Shown here: piece by piece, positions 9,014-17,684 of the stretch
How the letters are laid out: each line of letters begins with the position of its first letter
Numbering within the stretch: the stretch's first letter is position 1
From: Chimaeribacter californicus
Lineage (GTDB): Bacteria; Pseudomonadota; Gammaproteobacteria; Enterobacterales; Enterobacteriaceae
Reading direction: 5' to 3'
Length of the DNA: 64,000 bases
Assembly (NCBI RefSeq): GCF_002858675.1
Contig: NZ_PJZF01000004.1
Location: 186,001 to 250,000, forward strand
Notes under the pieces: generated by a model
Told to the model about the DNA's origin: nothing
The model's input: only the letters and a program-made list of their open reading frames with translations
The model's database searches: none
Position numbers and translations under genes: made by a program

Positions 9014-10336
9014 TTACTTCACATGCAATTTATCAATTGACGGATTGCCGAGCATGATCGGGTCGGTGATCACGTCCTTGTCCTTGCGCACGTCGGCCAC
9101 CTCTTTCGCGGTGATCGCGGCGGCGTGGTTGCCCCAGCTGCTGCGGATAAAGTTCACCACATCCGCCACCTGCTGGTCGTTCAGCCGCCAGCCAAAGGCC
9201 GGCATGGTGACGGCGCTTGGCGCGCCTTTCACGCCCGGCAGGGTATCGCCGGTCAGCACCACATGGATAAGCGAGGTCGCGTCGTCAGACTGCACCACCG
9301 GGTTGCCGCGCAACGCCGGGAAGAAGCGGGTGTAGCCTTTGCCGTCAGTACGGTGGCAGGCGGCGCAGCTGTCCACATACAGGGACGCGCCCGGCTTGCT
9401 GTCATCGCCTTTGAACAGCTGTTGCGCCACGGTGTCATCGGGTTTGAACGCCGGTTGGGCCGGGTCAGCCGGTTGCAGTGACTTCAGGTAACGGGCGATG
9501 GCGGTGGCATCGTCTGCGCTCAGGTATTGCAGGCTGTGCTCGACCACGCTGGTCATGCCGCCAAACACGGCGGTATGGTCATTGCGACCGGTGCGCAGGA
9601 ACTGCACCAGCTCCTCTTCACTCCAGCGGCCGAGGCCGTCTTTGTTGTCACCGCGCAAGCTGGTGGCGACCCAGCCATCAATCGGCGCGTTGCTGCCCGC
9701 CAGGTAGTCACTGCCTTCGCCGTTGTTCAGCGCTTTTTCCTGCATCGTCAGGCTGCGTGGCGTATGGCACGCGCCGCAGTGGCCGAGGCCCTCCACCAGA
9801 TAACGGCCGCGCGCCAGCACCGGATCTTCGGCTTTCGCCGGCTGGAAATCCTTCACGTCCGGCGCGAAGATGCCGCGCCAGAAGCGCAGCGGCCAGCGCA
9901 TCGACAGCGGCCACGGGATGTCACTGTCGCGGTTGGCGGCTTTCACCGGCGCGACGCCGTGCATAAAGTAGGCGTACAGGGCGCGCATATCACTTTCGGT
10001 CACCACCGCGTAAGAGGGGTACGGCATCGCCGGGTAGAGCGTCTGGCCATTTTTGGCGACGCCGTGGCGAACCGCGTTATCGAAATCCTCAAACGAATAG
10101 TCACCGATGCCGGTCTCTTTGTCCGGCGTGATGTTGGTGCTGTAAATGGTGCCGATCGGCGTTTTCATCCCCAGCCCACCAGCGAACTCGGTGCCGCCCG
10201 CCGCCGTATGGCAGGCCACGCAGTCACCGGCGCGCGCCAGGTATTCACCGCGTGCGATTTGCTCTGCGCCGTTGTCCTGCGCCCATGCGCCCACGCTGAT
10301 TGCCCCCAGGGTGAGGGCAAAGATCATCTTTTTCAT
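9014..10336 (-). CDS. Gluconate 2-dehydrogenase, triheme cytochrome c subunit
   Basis: A 440-residue exported cytochrome with a Sec signal (1-19) and three CXXCH haem-attachment motifs at 39-43, 187-191 and 324-328. That is the layout of the cytochrome subunit of membrane FAD gluconate dehydrogenases and of the alcohol dehydrogenase AdhB family. It takes electrons from the flavoprotein subunit and passes them to ubiquinone. It is the last gene of a three-gene operon in the order small Tat subunit, flavoprotein, cytochrome, as described for Erwinia cypripedii gluconate dehydrogenase. It begins 10 bases after the flavoprotein stop. Other FAD polyol dehydrogenases share this architecture, so the exact substrate is inferred. 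Confidence 0.9.
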   Translation of the reverse strand: MKKMIFALTLGAISVGAWAQDNGAEQIARGEYLARAGDCVACHTAAGGTEFAGGLGMKTPIGTIYSTNITPDKETGIGDYSFEDFDNAVRHGVAKNGQTLYPAMPYPSYAVVTESDMRALYAYFMHGVAPVKAANRDSDIPWPLSMRWPLRFWRGIFAPDVKDFQPAKAEDPVLARGRYLVEGLGHCGACHTPRSLTMQEKALNNGEGSDYLAGSNAPIDGWVATSLRGDNKDGLGRWSEEELVQFLRTGRNDHTAVFGGMTSVVEHSLQYLSADDATAIARYLKSLQPADPAQPAFKPDDTVAQQLFKGDDSKPGASLYVDSCAACHRTDGKGYTRFFPALRGNPVVQSDDATSLIHVVLTGDTLPGVKGAPSAVTMPAFGWRLNDQQVADVVNFIRSSWGNHAAAITAKEVADVRKDKDVITDPIMLGNPSIDKLHVK

Positions 10337-10346
10337 GGCTGCTTCC

Positions 10347-12131
10347 TTATGCCTGCACCAGCGGGCCTGGGCTTTTCAGATACTGATCGCGGATGGCACG
10401 CGCTGACCAATAGGTCAGGGCGGCCACGGTGCCGGTAGGGTTATACCCCAGCCCCTGCGGGAACGCAGACGCGCCCGGCACAAAGACGTTGTGCACATCC
10501 CAGCTTTGCAGGTAGCGGTTCACCGCGCTGGTTTTCGGGTCTTCGCCCATTACCGCACCGCCGTTCATGTGGGTGGTCTGGTACACGGTGGTATCAAAAT
10601 GCTGGCCCGCATGTTTTGGTGCGCCGGAAATCACTTTCGGGTTCATCGCTTCGGCAATCTTATGCATGCGGTCATGCATGAACTGCGACATTTTGATGTC
10701 GTTGTCCTGCCAGTCGAAGGTCATGCGCAGCAGCGGCTGGCCGTGGATGTCTTTGTAGTTCGGGTCGAGATCCAGGTAGTTGGTGCGGTAGGACTGGTGC
10801 GCGCCGTGGGCATCCATCGACAGGTGGTGGGTGTAGACGTCCGCCACTTCCGCTTTCCACTTGCTGCCCCAGGTGGGGGTGCCCGGCCGGGTCGGCAGGC
10901 CGGAGATCGGCTTGGTGCCTGCCTGGTTAACCCAGAACGGCGACCCGCCGACAAAGCCATATTTGCCGTGGTCGAAGTTGTCCGCGTTGAAGTCATCCAC
11001 CCCGACGCCCGCACCGCCCGCGCCGATAAACGGGTTGGTGTGTACGTCTTTGTCAAAGAACGCCTTGATGGTGGAGATGTTCTGGTAGGCGAAGTTACGG
11101 CCGACCACGCCCTCGTTGGTGACCGGATCATACGGCTTGCCGATGCCGGAGAGCAGCATCAGGTGGACGTTATGGAACTGGAACGCGGCGAGGATCACGA
11201 TGTCTGCCGGTTGCTCAATCTGGCGGCCCTGGGCGTCAACGTAGGTCACGCCGGTGGCGCGTTTTTTGTCATCGCTCAGGTTAACGCGCAACACGTAAGA
11301 GTTGGCGCGCAGCTCAAACTTCGGCTCCTGGCGCAGCGCCGGCCAGATGTTCACATTCGGTGAGGCTTTGGAGTACATGTAGCAGGCGTACCCGCTGCAA
11401 TAACCGCAGAAGTTACACGGCCCCATCTGTGCGCCATACGGGTTGGTGTAGGGGCCGGAGGTGTTGGCGGAGGGCAGATCATAAGGGTGGTAGCCCACGC
11501 TTTCCGCCGCCTGCGCAAACATCTGGGCGGAGAAGGTGCGTTTTTGCGCCGGCAGCGGGAAATCACTGGAGCGGTCAGGCGCGAACGGGTTGCCGCCTTT
11601 GCCGTTGCCGACAACCTTGCCTTTGACGCTCCAGGCGGTGCCGGAGGTGCCGAACACTTTCTCGGCCTTGTCGAAGTAGGGTTCCAGCTCATCGTAGCTG
11701 ACGCCGAAGTCCTGGATGGTCATGCCTTCCGGGATGAACTTTTTGCCGTAGCGCTCTTCGTAGTGGCTGCGCATCCGCAGTTCCATCGGGTCAATTCGGA
11801 AGTGAACGCCCGACCAGTGCAGCCCCGCGCCGCCGGTACCGGTTCCAGGCAGGAACGCAGCAAGCTGGCGATAGGGTTGGGCGGTCTGGCCGCTGTTGTG
11901 GCGGATGGTCACGGTGCTTTTGGAGAGATCCTGGAACAGCTTGCGGCGGATGTTGTAGGTCAGCTCGTCGATCACCTGCGGGTAAGCGCCGTCCGGGTAG
12001 GTATCCCGGTGCGGGCCGCGCTCCAGTGCTACCACGTTCAGCCCCGCTTCTGTCAGCTCTTTTGCCATAATCGCCCCGGCCCAGCCGAAGCCGACGATCA
12101 CTGCATCCACTTTTTTCATTGCATTTGCCAT
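10347..12131 (-). CDS. Gluconate 2-dehydrogenase, FAD flavoprotein subunit (GMC family)
   Basis: A 594-residue GMC oxidoreductase. It has an N-terminal FAD-binding motif (GFGWAGAIMAKEL, about 14-26) and a C-terminal GMC segment with the conserved His/Asn region (HMNGGAVMGEDP, then FVPGASAFPQGLGYNPTGTVAALTYW). A Cys-rich stretch (GPCNFCGYCSGYACY, near 240) could hold an Fe-S cluster, as in related dehydrogenases. The subunit lacks a signal peptide. In this family it is exported folded together with the small subunit, whose gene lies 3 bases upstream and has a Tat signal. The enzyme oxidises D-gluconate to 2-keto-D-gluconate at the periplasmic face. The start has GAGGG about 9 bases upstream, inside the end of the preceding gene. 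Confidence 0.9.
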   Translation of the reverse strand: MANAMKKVDAVIVGFGWAGAIMAKELTEAGLNVVALERGPHRDTYPDGAYPQVIDELTYNIRRKLFQDLSKSTVTIRHNSGQTAQPYRQLAAFLPGTGTGGAGLHWSGVHFRIDPMELRMRSHYEERYGKKFIPEGMTIQDFGVSYDELEPYFDKAEKVFGTSGTAWSVKGKVVGNGKGGNPFAPDRSSDFPLPAQKRTFSAQMFAQAAESVGYHPYDLPSANTSGPYTNPYGAQMGPCNFCGYCSGYACYMYSKASPNVNIWPALRQEPKFELRANSYVLRVNLSDDKKRATGVTYVDAQGRQIEQPADIVILAAFQFHNVHLMLLSGIGKPYDPVTNEGVVGRNFAYQNISTIKAFFDKDVHTNPFIGAGGAGVGVDDFNADNFDHGKYGFVGGSPFWVNQAGTKPISGLPTRPGTPTWGSKWKAEVADVYTHHLSMDAHGAHQSYRTNYLDLDPNYKDIHGQPLLRMTFDWQDNDIKMSQFMHDRMHKIAEAMNPKVISGAPKHAGQHFDTTVYQTTHMNGGAVMGEDPKTSAVNRYLQSWDVHNVFVPGASAFPQGLGYNPTGTVAALTYWSARAIRDQYLKSPGPLVQA

Positions 12132-12134
12132 TGC

Positions 12135-12872
12135 TTACGCCCTCTCGCCACGAATGGATACCGGCGGGAAGGGGTAACGCTCGCCCCGTTCTACCCAGTC
12201 CATAAAATCTGCCCGCGCACCAGGGAACCCGATCAATTTCCAGCCCACCATATTCTGGTTGCCGCCGTGCACCGGGTCACTGAAGAAGCCCTCACGGGTG
12301 TTTTGCAGCAGGATGGAGAAGAAGACTTTTGACGGCACCTGGGTGAAGTCCGCTTTACCGCTTTCCATCAGGCCGAGCAACGCATCCTGTTGATCTGTGG
12401 TGAGTTGCGCGAAGACTTTGCCGTGCTGTTTTTTGGCAAAGGCATCCGCTTCGGCCAGGCCGAGGCGGTAGACATCCCGCGGCACCAGCGGCAACTGGTA
12501 GCCCAGCGCCGGGTCAGCATCCGGGTTAAACGGCCCCTGCATATACCAGTTGGAACCGGTTGCATACGGGGTCGACATTTGGCGGTCAATGTATTCGGGT
12601 GCCCCTGCTTCCAGCGCACCGGGGCCGCGATCGTCCGCCGGGATCAGGCGTGCCACCGCCGCCTTGATAAAGGCAAACTCTTCCGGGGTGAAGAAGGTGG
12701 GGGTGTACTCTTTGGCATTCTGGTTAGCGGGTGCGATATCTTCCGCAGCATCCGCTTTGCCTGGCGAAGTTAAGGCACCCAGCCCGCCGGCACCGAGGGC
12801 CACAGCCGGGGCCAGGGTAATGGTTTTCAACAAGAAATCCCGGCGGGAGTTTCCTGAAAATTGTTTAGACAT
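12135..12872 (-). CDS. Gluconate 2-dehydrogenase subunit 3 (small, Tat-exported)
   Basis: A 245-residue protein with a classic twin-arginine signal (Ser-Arg-Arg-Asp-Phe-Leu-Leu-Lys at 9-16, followed by a hydrophobic core to about 40). The mature part matches the gluconate 2-dehydrogenase subunit 3 family: [27 protein letters not shown], then a [15 protein letters not shown] segment and the closing [22 protein letters not shown]. It is thought to chaperone and carry the flavoprotein through the Tat system and to remain in the complex. It is the first gene of the operon. The promoter should lie in the AT-rich leader at 12880-13000. Confidence 0.9.
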   Translation of the reverse strand: MSKQFSGNSRRDFLLKTITLAPAVALGAGGLGALTSPGKADAAEDIAPANQNAKEYTPTFFTPEEFAFIKAAVARLIPADDRGPGALEAGAPEYIDRQMSTPYATGSNWYMQGPFNPDADPALGYQLPLVPRDVYRLGLAEADAFAKKQHGKVFAQLTTDQQDALLGLMESGKADFTQVPSKVFFSILLQNTREGFFSDPVHGGNQNMVGWKLIGFPGARADFMDWVERGERYPFPPVSIRGERA

Positions 12873-13174
12873 TTACTGCGCTCACTTACTTATGTAATAC
12901 AAAAAATTAACAAGCCCGCATTAAATTCTCATTTGTTTACCTTTTCTTTGCATTTAGAGGGATTAAATATAATCTTACAAATTAGGTGGTTACGGTGAAT
13001 AAATGTACAAGGCGCGGTGGCTGGGAAGGAAAGGCGTTAACCGGAACAGTTAGGCGAGGGGAACGCGAGGAAGTGTTATAGGAAAATTGCCCTGACAGGT
13101 TTTTCAGGGATTTTCTGAAAAAACCTGTTGGGTTGCAGGGCAATGTGTGGGGGCATGAGGGTGATAATCCCGGC
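12873..13174. other. Leader of the gluconate dehydrogenase operon
   Basis: About 300 bases between two minus-strand genes. The part nearest the operon (12890-12990) is AT-rich and likely holds its promoter. The distal part holds the long inverted repeat listed separately. No small gene is apparent. Confidence 0.5.
13086..13144 (-). terminator. Long imperfect hairpin, probable terminator of the sigma-54 regulator gene
   Basis: Outer arms attgccctg (13086-13094) and cagggcaat (13136-13144) pair perfectly. Inner arms acaggtttttcag (13095-13107) and ctgaaaaaacctgt (13115-13128) pair with one bulged A. The structure lies 31 bases past the regulator stop and on the minus strand is followed by ATTTTCC. 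Its length is unusual for a plain terminator, so a processing or regulatory role is possible. Confidence 0.5.
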
Positions 13175-15076
13175 TTACCCGCCCGGCTGCCAAATCGCCT
13201 CGCGCACGTGGATCGGGCGGGGCAGCAGGCCGAGGGCGTAGAAGCGGTCGGCGATGGTTTGCTGGTCGCGGATCACTTGGTTGTCCATCAGCTGGGTACG
13301 GTGGCTGCGGCGCGCCAGCGCCTGTTCCAGCGCGGGGGAAGGCAGCCCCAGTTCGCTGGAAAGGTGTTGGGCAGCCTGCGCCCGCTCGGTATCGATATAG
13401 TGGCCGGTCTGTTGCAGGGCGTTGAGCAGCAGCGGGAGAATATCTGCGGCACGGTTCGCGTAGTCACGCCGCGCCAGATAAAACTGCTGGTTCAGCACCC
13501 GGCGGCTGCCGTCAGCAATCACCCGCAGGGTGCCGCTGCGCTCGGCGTCACTGAGCAGCGGGTCCCACATCATCCAGGCATCCGCCGCATGGTAGTCGCT
13601 GGGGGCCAGCGGGTATTTGGGCGGGGCGTAAACAATGCGCACATCCTCCAGCGTTAACCCCTCTTCATCCAGCATCTGCACCAGCAGATAGTGCACATTC
13701 GACCCTTTATTCACCATAATCCGCTTGCCGCGCAGGTCAGCCAGGGTGCGCACCGGGCTGTGTGGGGCGACCACCATCGCCACGCTCTGTGGCGCGGGCG
13801 GATCATAGGCCACATACACTAGCGGGCTGCCCTCGGCTTGCGCGAAAATCGGCGGTACTTCGCCGGTGGTACCGAAATCGATCTCATTATGCTGCAACGC
13901 CTGCAACAGTTGCGGCCCGGCCGGGAACTCGCTCCACAGCACCGTGACGTCATGCTGGGTGAACAACGTCTCCAGGCTTTGCCGCGCCTTGAGAATGCCG
14001 AGGTTGCCGAACTTCTGATACCCGATGCGCAACTCGCGCCCGGCCGGCTGCCGCACCGGCGCGGGCTGGGCCGTTTTGCTGCGCCCTTTAATCATGCCCA
14101 TGTTGGCAAGGTGGGTACGCAGCGTATGGCGGCTGATGCCGAGCAGCGCGGCGGCCTGCATCTGGTTGCCGTCGCTGGCATCCAGCGCGTGGCGTACCAG
14201 CGCATTCACCATACGCGGGAACAGGTGCGTGGTGCCGCCTGCCAGCTGCTGGCGGATGAAGCCTTCCAGCCCGTCATCGGCGGCGGCCTGCGGCACCGGG
14301 GTTTCCTGGTTCAGCCGCAGTTGCTGGGGGGTGATCACGCTCTCTTTATTCAGCAGCACCGCATTGTGCAGGGTGTTTTCCAGCTCGCGCACATTGCCGG
14401 GCCAGCGGTATTCCATCAGGGTCTCCAGCGCGTCGGGCGACAGCCGCATCTGCGGGCGGCCAAGGCGGCGGGCATACACAGACAGGAAATGCGCCGCCAG
14501 CACCGGGATGTCCTCACGGCGGCGGCGCAGCGGCGGCAGGGTGACGGCGGCGACGTTCAGCCGGTAGTAGAGATCTTCCCGGAAATGCTTGTCACGGATC
14601 GCCTGGGCCAGGTCAACATGGGTCGCGGCAATCACCCGCACGTTAATGCGCACCGGCTGGCGTGAACCGACGCGGGTGATCTCGCGCTCCTGCAACACCC
14701 GCAGCAGCTTGACCTGTAACGACAGGCTCAGCTCACCAATCTCATCCAGCAGCAGGGTGCCGCCCTCGGCGGCCTCAAACCAGCCCAGCTGGCGCTGGCC
14801 CGCGCCGGTAAACGCCCCTTTCTCATGCCCGAAGAGTTCGGCTTCCGCCAGGGTTTCGCTTAATGCACCGCAGTTCACCGCCAGAAAAGGCTGCTGACGC
14901 CGGGCGCTGTGGTGGTGCAGGTAACGCGCCACCACCTCTTTGCCGGTGCCGGTCTCCCCGACAATCAATACCGTGGCGTCGGTAGGGGCCAGCCTGTCCA
15001 GCACGCTCTGGAAGGCAATCGACGCCGGATCAATCAGAACCGGGTTATCAGCGGCATAAGGTAACAGGCTTTGCAT
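13175..15076 (-). CDS. Sigma-54 activator fused to a cytoplasmic SsuA-like sulfonate-binding domain
   Basis: A 633-residue protein. An AAA+ sigma-54 activator module starts almost at the N-terminus, with no receiver or GAF domain: Walker A GETGTGKE (40-47), sigma-54 contact loop GAFTGA (87-92), Walker [12 protein letters not shown] (105-115). A Fis-type helix-turn-helix lies at about 303-325. From about 347 to the end it aligns by eye with aliphatic-sulfonate binding proteins: [44 protein letters not shown] and [12 protein letters not shown]. The same landmarks occur in the exported SsuA-like protein at 48473-49444. There is no signal peptide, so the binding domain must sense ligand in the cytoplasm. 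It is divergent from the organosulfur genes, which carry a sigma-54-type promoter. The N-terminal part resembles SfnR of pseudomonads, which has no such extension. Confidence 0.9.
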   Translation of the reverse strand: MQSLLPYAADNPVLIDPASIAFQSVLDRLAPTDATVLIVGETGTGKEVVARYLHHHSARRQQPFLAVNCGALSETLAEAELFGHEKGAFTGAGQRQLGWFEAAEGGTLLLDEIGELSLSLQVKLLRVLQEREITRVGSRQPVRINVRVIAATHVDLAQAIRDKHFREDLYYRLNVAAVTLPPLRRRREDIPVLAAHFLSVYARRLGRPQMRLSPDALETLMEYRWPGNVRELENTLHNAVLLNKESVITPQQLRLNQETPVPQAAADDGLEGFIRQQLAGGTTHLFPRMVNALVRHALDASDGNQMQAAALLGISRHTLRTHLANMGMIKGRSKTAQPAPVRQPAGRELRIGYQKFGNLGILKARQSLETLFTQHDVTVLWSEFPAGPQLLQALQHNEIDFGTTGEVPPIFAQAEGSPLVYVAYDPPAPQSVAMVVAPHSPVRTLADLRGKRIMVNKGSNVHYLLVQMLDEEGLTLEDVRIVYAPPKYPLAPSDYHAADAWMMWDPLLSDAERSGTLRVIADGSRRVLNQQFYLARRDYANRAADILPLLLNALQQTGHYIDTERAQAAQHLSSELGLPSPALEQALARRSHRTQLMDNQVIRDQQTIADRFYALGLLPRPIHVREAIWQPGG

Positions 15077-15159
15077 GGTAAGGGCTCCTGGCAGCGGCGG
15101 TGGGAGAAAAGCTTATCCCAGCGCCTCCGGTAGGGCGAGGGGGGAAAGGGCCGCCAAAG

Positions 15160-15203
15160 TTGCAAATGCAACAGCCGGTGCGGCTGCTTTGTTGCATTTG
15201 CAG
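15160..15203 (+). promoter_or_regulatory. Paired upstream activator sites for the sigma-54 regulator
   Basis: Two near-identical partial palindromes, TTGCAAATGCAA (15160-15171) and TTGCATTTGCAG (15192-15203), have centres 32 bases apart, about three helical turns. They lie roughly 70-125 bases upstream of the sigma-54 -24/-12 element, the usual place for enhancer sites. Binding by the Fis-type HTH of the divergent regulator is inferred. Confidence 0.6.
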
Positions 15204-15268
15204 CAGCGCCGTACGCAGGAATTCCTAATAAGTCTTTGAAGATAAAGCATAAATATTTTATGCAAAGG

Positions 15269-15284
15269 TGGCACGCATCCTGCT
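15269..15284 (+). promoter_or_regulatory. Sigma-54 promoter of the organosulfur operon
   Basis: The sequence TGGCACGCATCCTGCT matches the -24/-12 consensus TGGCACG-N4-TTGCW at all but one T. The invariant GG and GC are exactly 10 bases apart. It lies 69 bases before the ssuD start, downstream of the paired activator sites. Confidence 0.75.
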
Positions 15285-15352
15285 CTCTCTTTTATAACCA
15301 AACTCGAATCTTCATTCGATAAATAACAGATATAGTTATATAGGAAACGCAT

Positions 15353-16510
15353 ATGAGCCAGGCAGCAGACGGGACCATCAAAGTCTTTTGGTTTTTACCT
15401 ACCCACGGCGACGGCCGTTACCTCGGCACCACGCAGGGCGGTCGCCCGGTAGATTTACAGTATTTACAACAGGTTGCGCTGGCCGCAGATAACCTCGGCT
15501 ACTATGGCGTGCTGATCCCAACCGGTAAAAGCTGTGAGGACTCCTGGCTGGTGGCCTCCGCGCTGGCCCCGATTACCCGGCGGCTGCGCTACCTGGTGGC
15601 CGTGCGCCCCGGCTTGCAGCCACCGAGCCTGGCGGCGCGCATGGCCGCGACGCTGGACAGGCTCTCCGAAGGGCGTTTGCTGATCAACGTCGTCACCGGC
15701 GGTGACCCGGTCGAGAACAAAGGCGACGGCATTTTCCTGAGCCATACTGAACGCTATGAAGTCACGGAGGAGTTCCTTAACGTCTACTCCCGCCTGCTCA
15801 AGGGCGAGAAAGTGGACTTCAAAGGCAAGCATATTCATGTGGAAGGGGCGGAGATCCTGTTCCCGCCGGTGCAGGAAAATGGCCCGCCGCTCTACTTCGG
15901 CGGCTCCTCGCCGGAAGCAATCGACGTGGCCGCCGGGCAGATTGACAGCTACCTGACCTGGGGCGAGCCGGTGGCACAGGTGGCGGAAAAAATTGCCGTG
16001 GTGCGCCAGCGGGCGGAAGCGCGTGGCCGCACGTTGAGTTACGGCATCCGCTTGCATGTGATTGTGCGGGAAACCGAAGAGGAGGCGTGGGCCGCCGCTG
16101 ACCGCCTGATCGCGCATGTGGATGAAGAGACCATCGCCGCCGCGCAGAAAATCTTTGCGCGGATGGATTCCACCGGGCAGGCGCGCATGAGCGCACTGCA
16201 TCAGGGCTCGCGTGACGGGTTACGCATCGGCCCGAATTTGTGGGCGGGCGTCGGGCTGGTGCGCGGCGGCGCAGGCACCGCGCTGGTGGGCAGCCCGGAG
16301 CAGGTGGCCGAGCGCATCCGCGAATATCAGGCGCTGGGGATTGAGAACTTCATCCTCTCCGGTTACCCGCACCTGGAGGAGGCGCACCGCTTTGCCGAGC
16401 TGGTGATGCCGCTGCTGCCGCTGGACAGCGCCGCCCAGCCGCGGGCGCGCACCATCAACACCGGGCCGTTTGGCGAAACCATCGGCGGCGATAAGCGTCC
16501 GGGGAAATAA
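15353..16510 (+). CDS. ssuD: FMNH2-dependent alkanesulfonate monooxygenase
   Basis: A 385-residue luciferase-like (LLM) flavoenzyme with the SsuD length and landmarks: an N-terminal [15 protein letters not shown] strand, the [15 protein letters not shown] segment carrying the SsuD active-site Cys position, [17 protein letters not shown], and a C-terminal [22 protein letters not shown] that includes the conserved Arg of the dynamic loop. It cleaves C1-C14-type alkanesulfonates to aldehyde and sulfite using FMNH2 and O2. It is the first gene after the sigma-54 promoter, with AGGAAA before the ATG. No ssuE or ssuABC genes adjoin it. Confidence 0.92.
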   Translation: MSQAADGTIKVFWFLPTHGDGRYLGTTQGGRPVDLQYLQQVALAADNLGYYGVLIPTGKSCEDSWLVASALAPITRRLRYLVAVRPGLQPPSLAARMAATLDRLSEGRLLINVVTGGDPVENKGDGIFLSHTERYEVTEEFLNVYSRLLKGEKVDFKGKHIHVEGAEILFPPVQENGPPLYFGGSSPEAIDVAAGQIDSYLTWGEPVAQVAEKIAVVRQRAEARGRTLSYGIRLHVIVRETEEEAWAAADRLIAHVDEETIAAAQKIFARMDSTGQARMSALHQGSRDGLRIGPNLWAGVGLVRGGAGTALVGSPEQVAERIREYQALGIENFILSGYPHLEEAHRFAELVMPLLPLDSAAQPRARTINTGPFGETIGGDKRPGK

Positions 16511-16577
16511 ATACCTGGGTGAATAAGTGCCCGGGTAAATAGACGCCCACTTTCATCTGCCTTCAAAGGAGCCTGTG

Positions 16578-17684
16578 ATGCCAGAGCAAACGAACCCTAA
16601 TGCCCCTATCCAGTTTGCCTACTGGGTGCCGAATGTCTCCGGTGGGCTGGTGGTCAGTAAGATCCCGCAGCGTACCGGCTGGGATGCGGAGTACAACCGC
16701 ACACTGGCGCAGATCGCCGAACGCGCGGGGTTTGACTACGCGCTGACCCAGATCCGCTTTACCGCCGGTTACGGGGCGGACAACCAGCATGAGTCGGTGG
16801 CCTTCTCACAGGCACTGCTGGGCGCGACAACACGGCTGAAAGTGATCGCCGCGCTGCTGCCCGGCCCCTGGAACCCGACGCTGGCGGCCAAGCAGATCGC
16901 CACCATCAGCCACCTCAGCCAGGCGCGTATTGCGGTAAACATTGTCAGCGGCTGGTTCCGCGGCGAGTTCAAGGCGATCGGCGAACCCTGGCTCGACCAT
17001 GAGGAGCGTTACCTGCGCTCCGAGGAGTTTATCCGCTGCCTGCGGGGGATCTGGCAACAGGAGAGCTTTACCTTCGCCGGGGATTTTTACCGCTACCGCG
17101 ACTATGTGATGAAACCCAAGCCGCTCGACCCGTTGCCGGAAATTTTTCAGGGCGGCAGTTCGCGGGCCGCGCGGGACATGGCGGCACGCGTCTCGGACTG
17201 GTACTTCACCAACGGCAACAGCGTGGAGAATATCCGCCGCCAGATTGAGGACATCCAGGCCAAAGCCCAGGATAACGGCCATCGGGTGAAGATTGGCGTG
17301 AATGGCTTTGTTATCGCCCGTGACAGTGAACAGGAGGCGCAACAGGTGCTGCAACAGATCCTCGATCAGGCCGATCCGGCGGCGGTGCAGGGCTTCCACC
17401 ATGAGGTGCAGAATGCCGGCCGTGCCTCGCCGGAAGGTGAGGGCAACTGGGCGGCCTCGACGCTGGACGATCTGGTGCAATACAACGACGGGTTCAAAAC
17501 CAACCTGATCGGCACGCCGCAGCAGATTGCAGAACGCATCATCGCCTATAAAAATGCCGGTACCGACCTGATGCTGCTCGGTTTCCTGCATTTTCAGGAA
17601 GAGGTGGAGTATTTCGGCCGTGAAGTGCTGCCGCTGGTGCGGGCGCTGGAGCGGCAACAGCAGGCGGTGGCTGAACATGGCTAA
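16578..17684 (+). CDS. sfnG: Dimethylsulfone monooxygenase SfnG
   Basis: A 368-residue LLM flavoenzyme matching SfnG: FAYWVPNVSGGLVVSKIPQRT, ADNQHESVAFSQALL, VNIVSGWFRGEFKAIGEPWLDHEERY and the late segment EGNWAASTLDDLVQYNDGFKTNLIGTP. SfnG converts dimethylsulfone to methanesulfinate with FMNH2 and O2. The product can be oxidised to methanesulfonate and desulfonated by SsuD-type enzymes, so the two genes form one route. The start at 16578 has AAGGAG 6 bases upstream; a GTG 3 bases earlier is too close to it. The end overlaps the next gene by 8 bases. Confidence 0.92.
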   Translation: MPEQTNPNAPIQFAYWVPNVSGGLVVSKIPQRTGWDAEYNRTLAQIAERAGFDYALTQIRFTAGYGADNQHESVAFSQALLGATTRLKVIAALLPGPWNPTLAAKQIATISHLSQARIAVNIVSGWFRGEFKAIGEPWLDHEERYLRSEEFIRCLRGIWQQESFTFAGDFYRYRDYVMKPKPLDPLPEIFQGGSSRAARDMAARVSDWYFTNGNSVENIRRQIEDIQAKAQDNGHRVKIGVNGFVIARDSEQEAQQVLQQILDQADPAAVQGFHHEVQNAGRASPEGEGNWAASTLDDLVQYNDGFKTNLIGTPQQIAERIIAYKNAGTDLMLLGFLHFQEEVEYFGREVLPLVRALERQQQAVAEHG

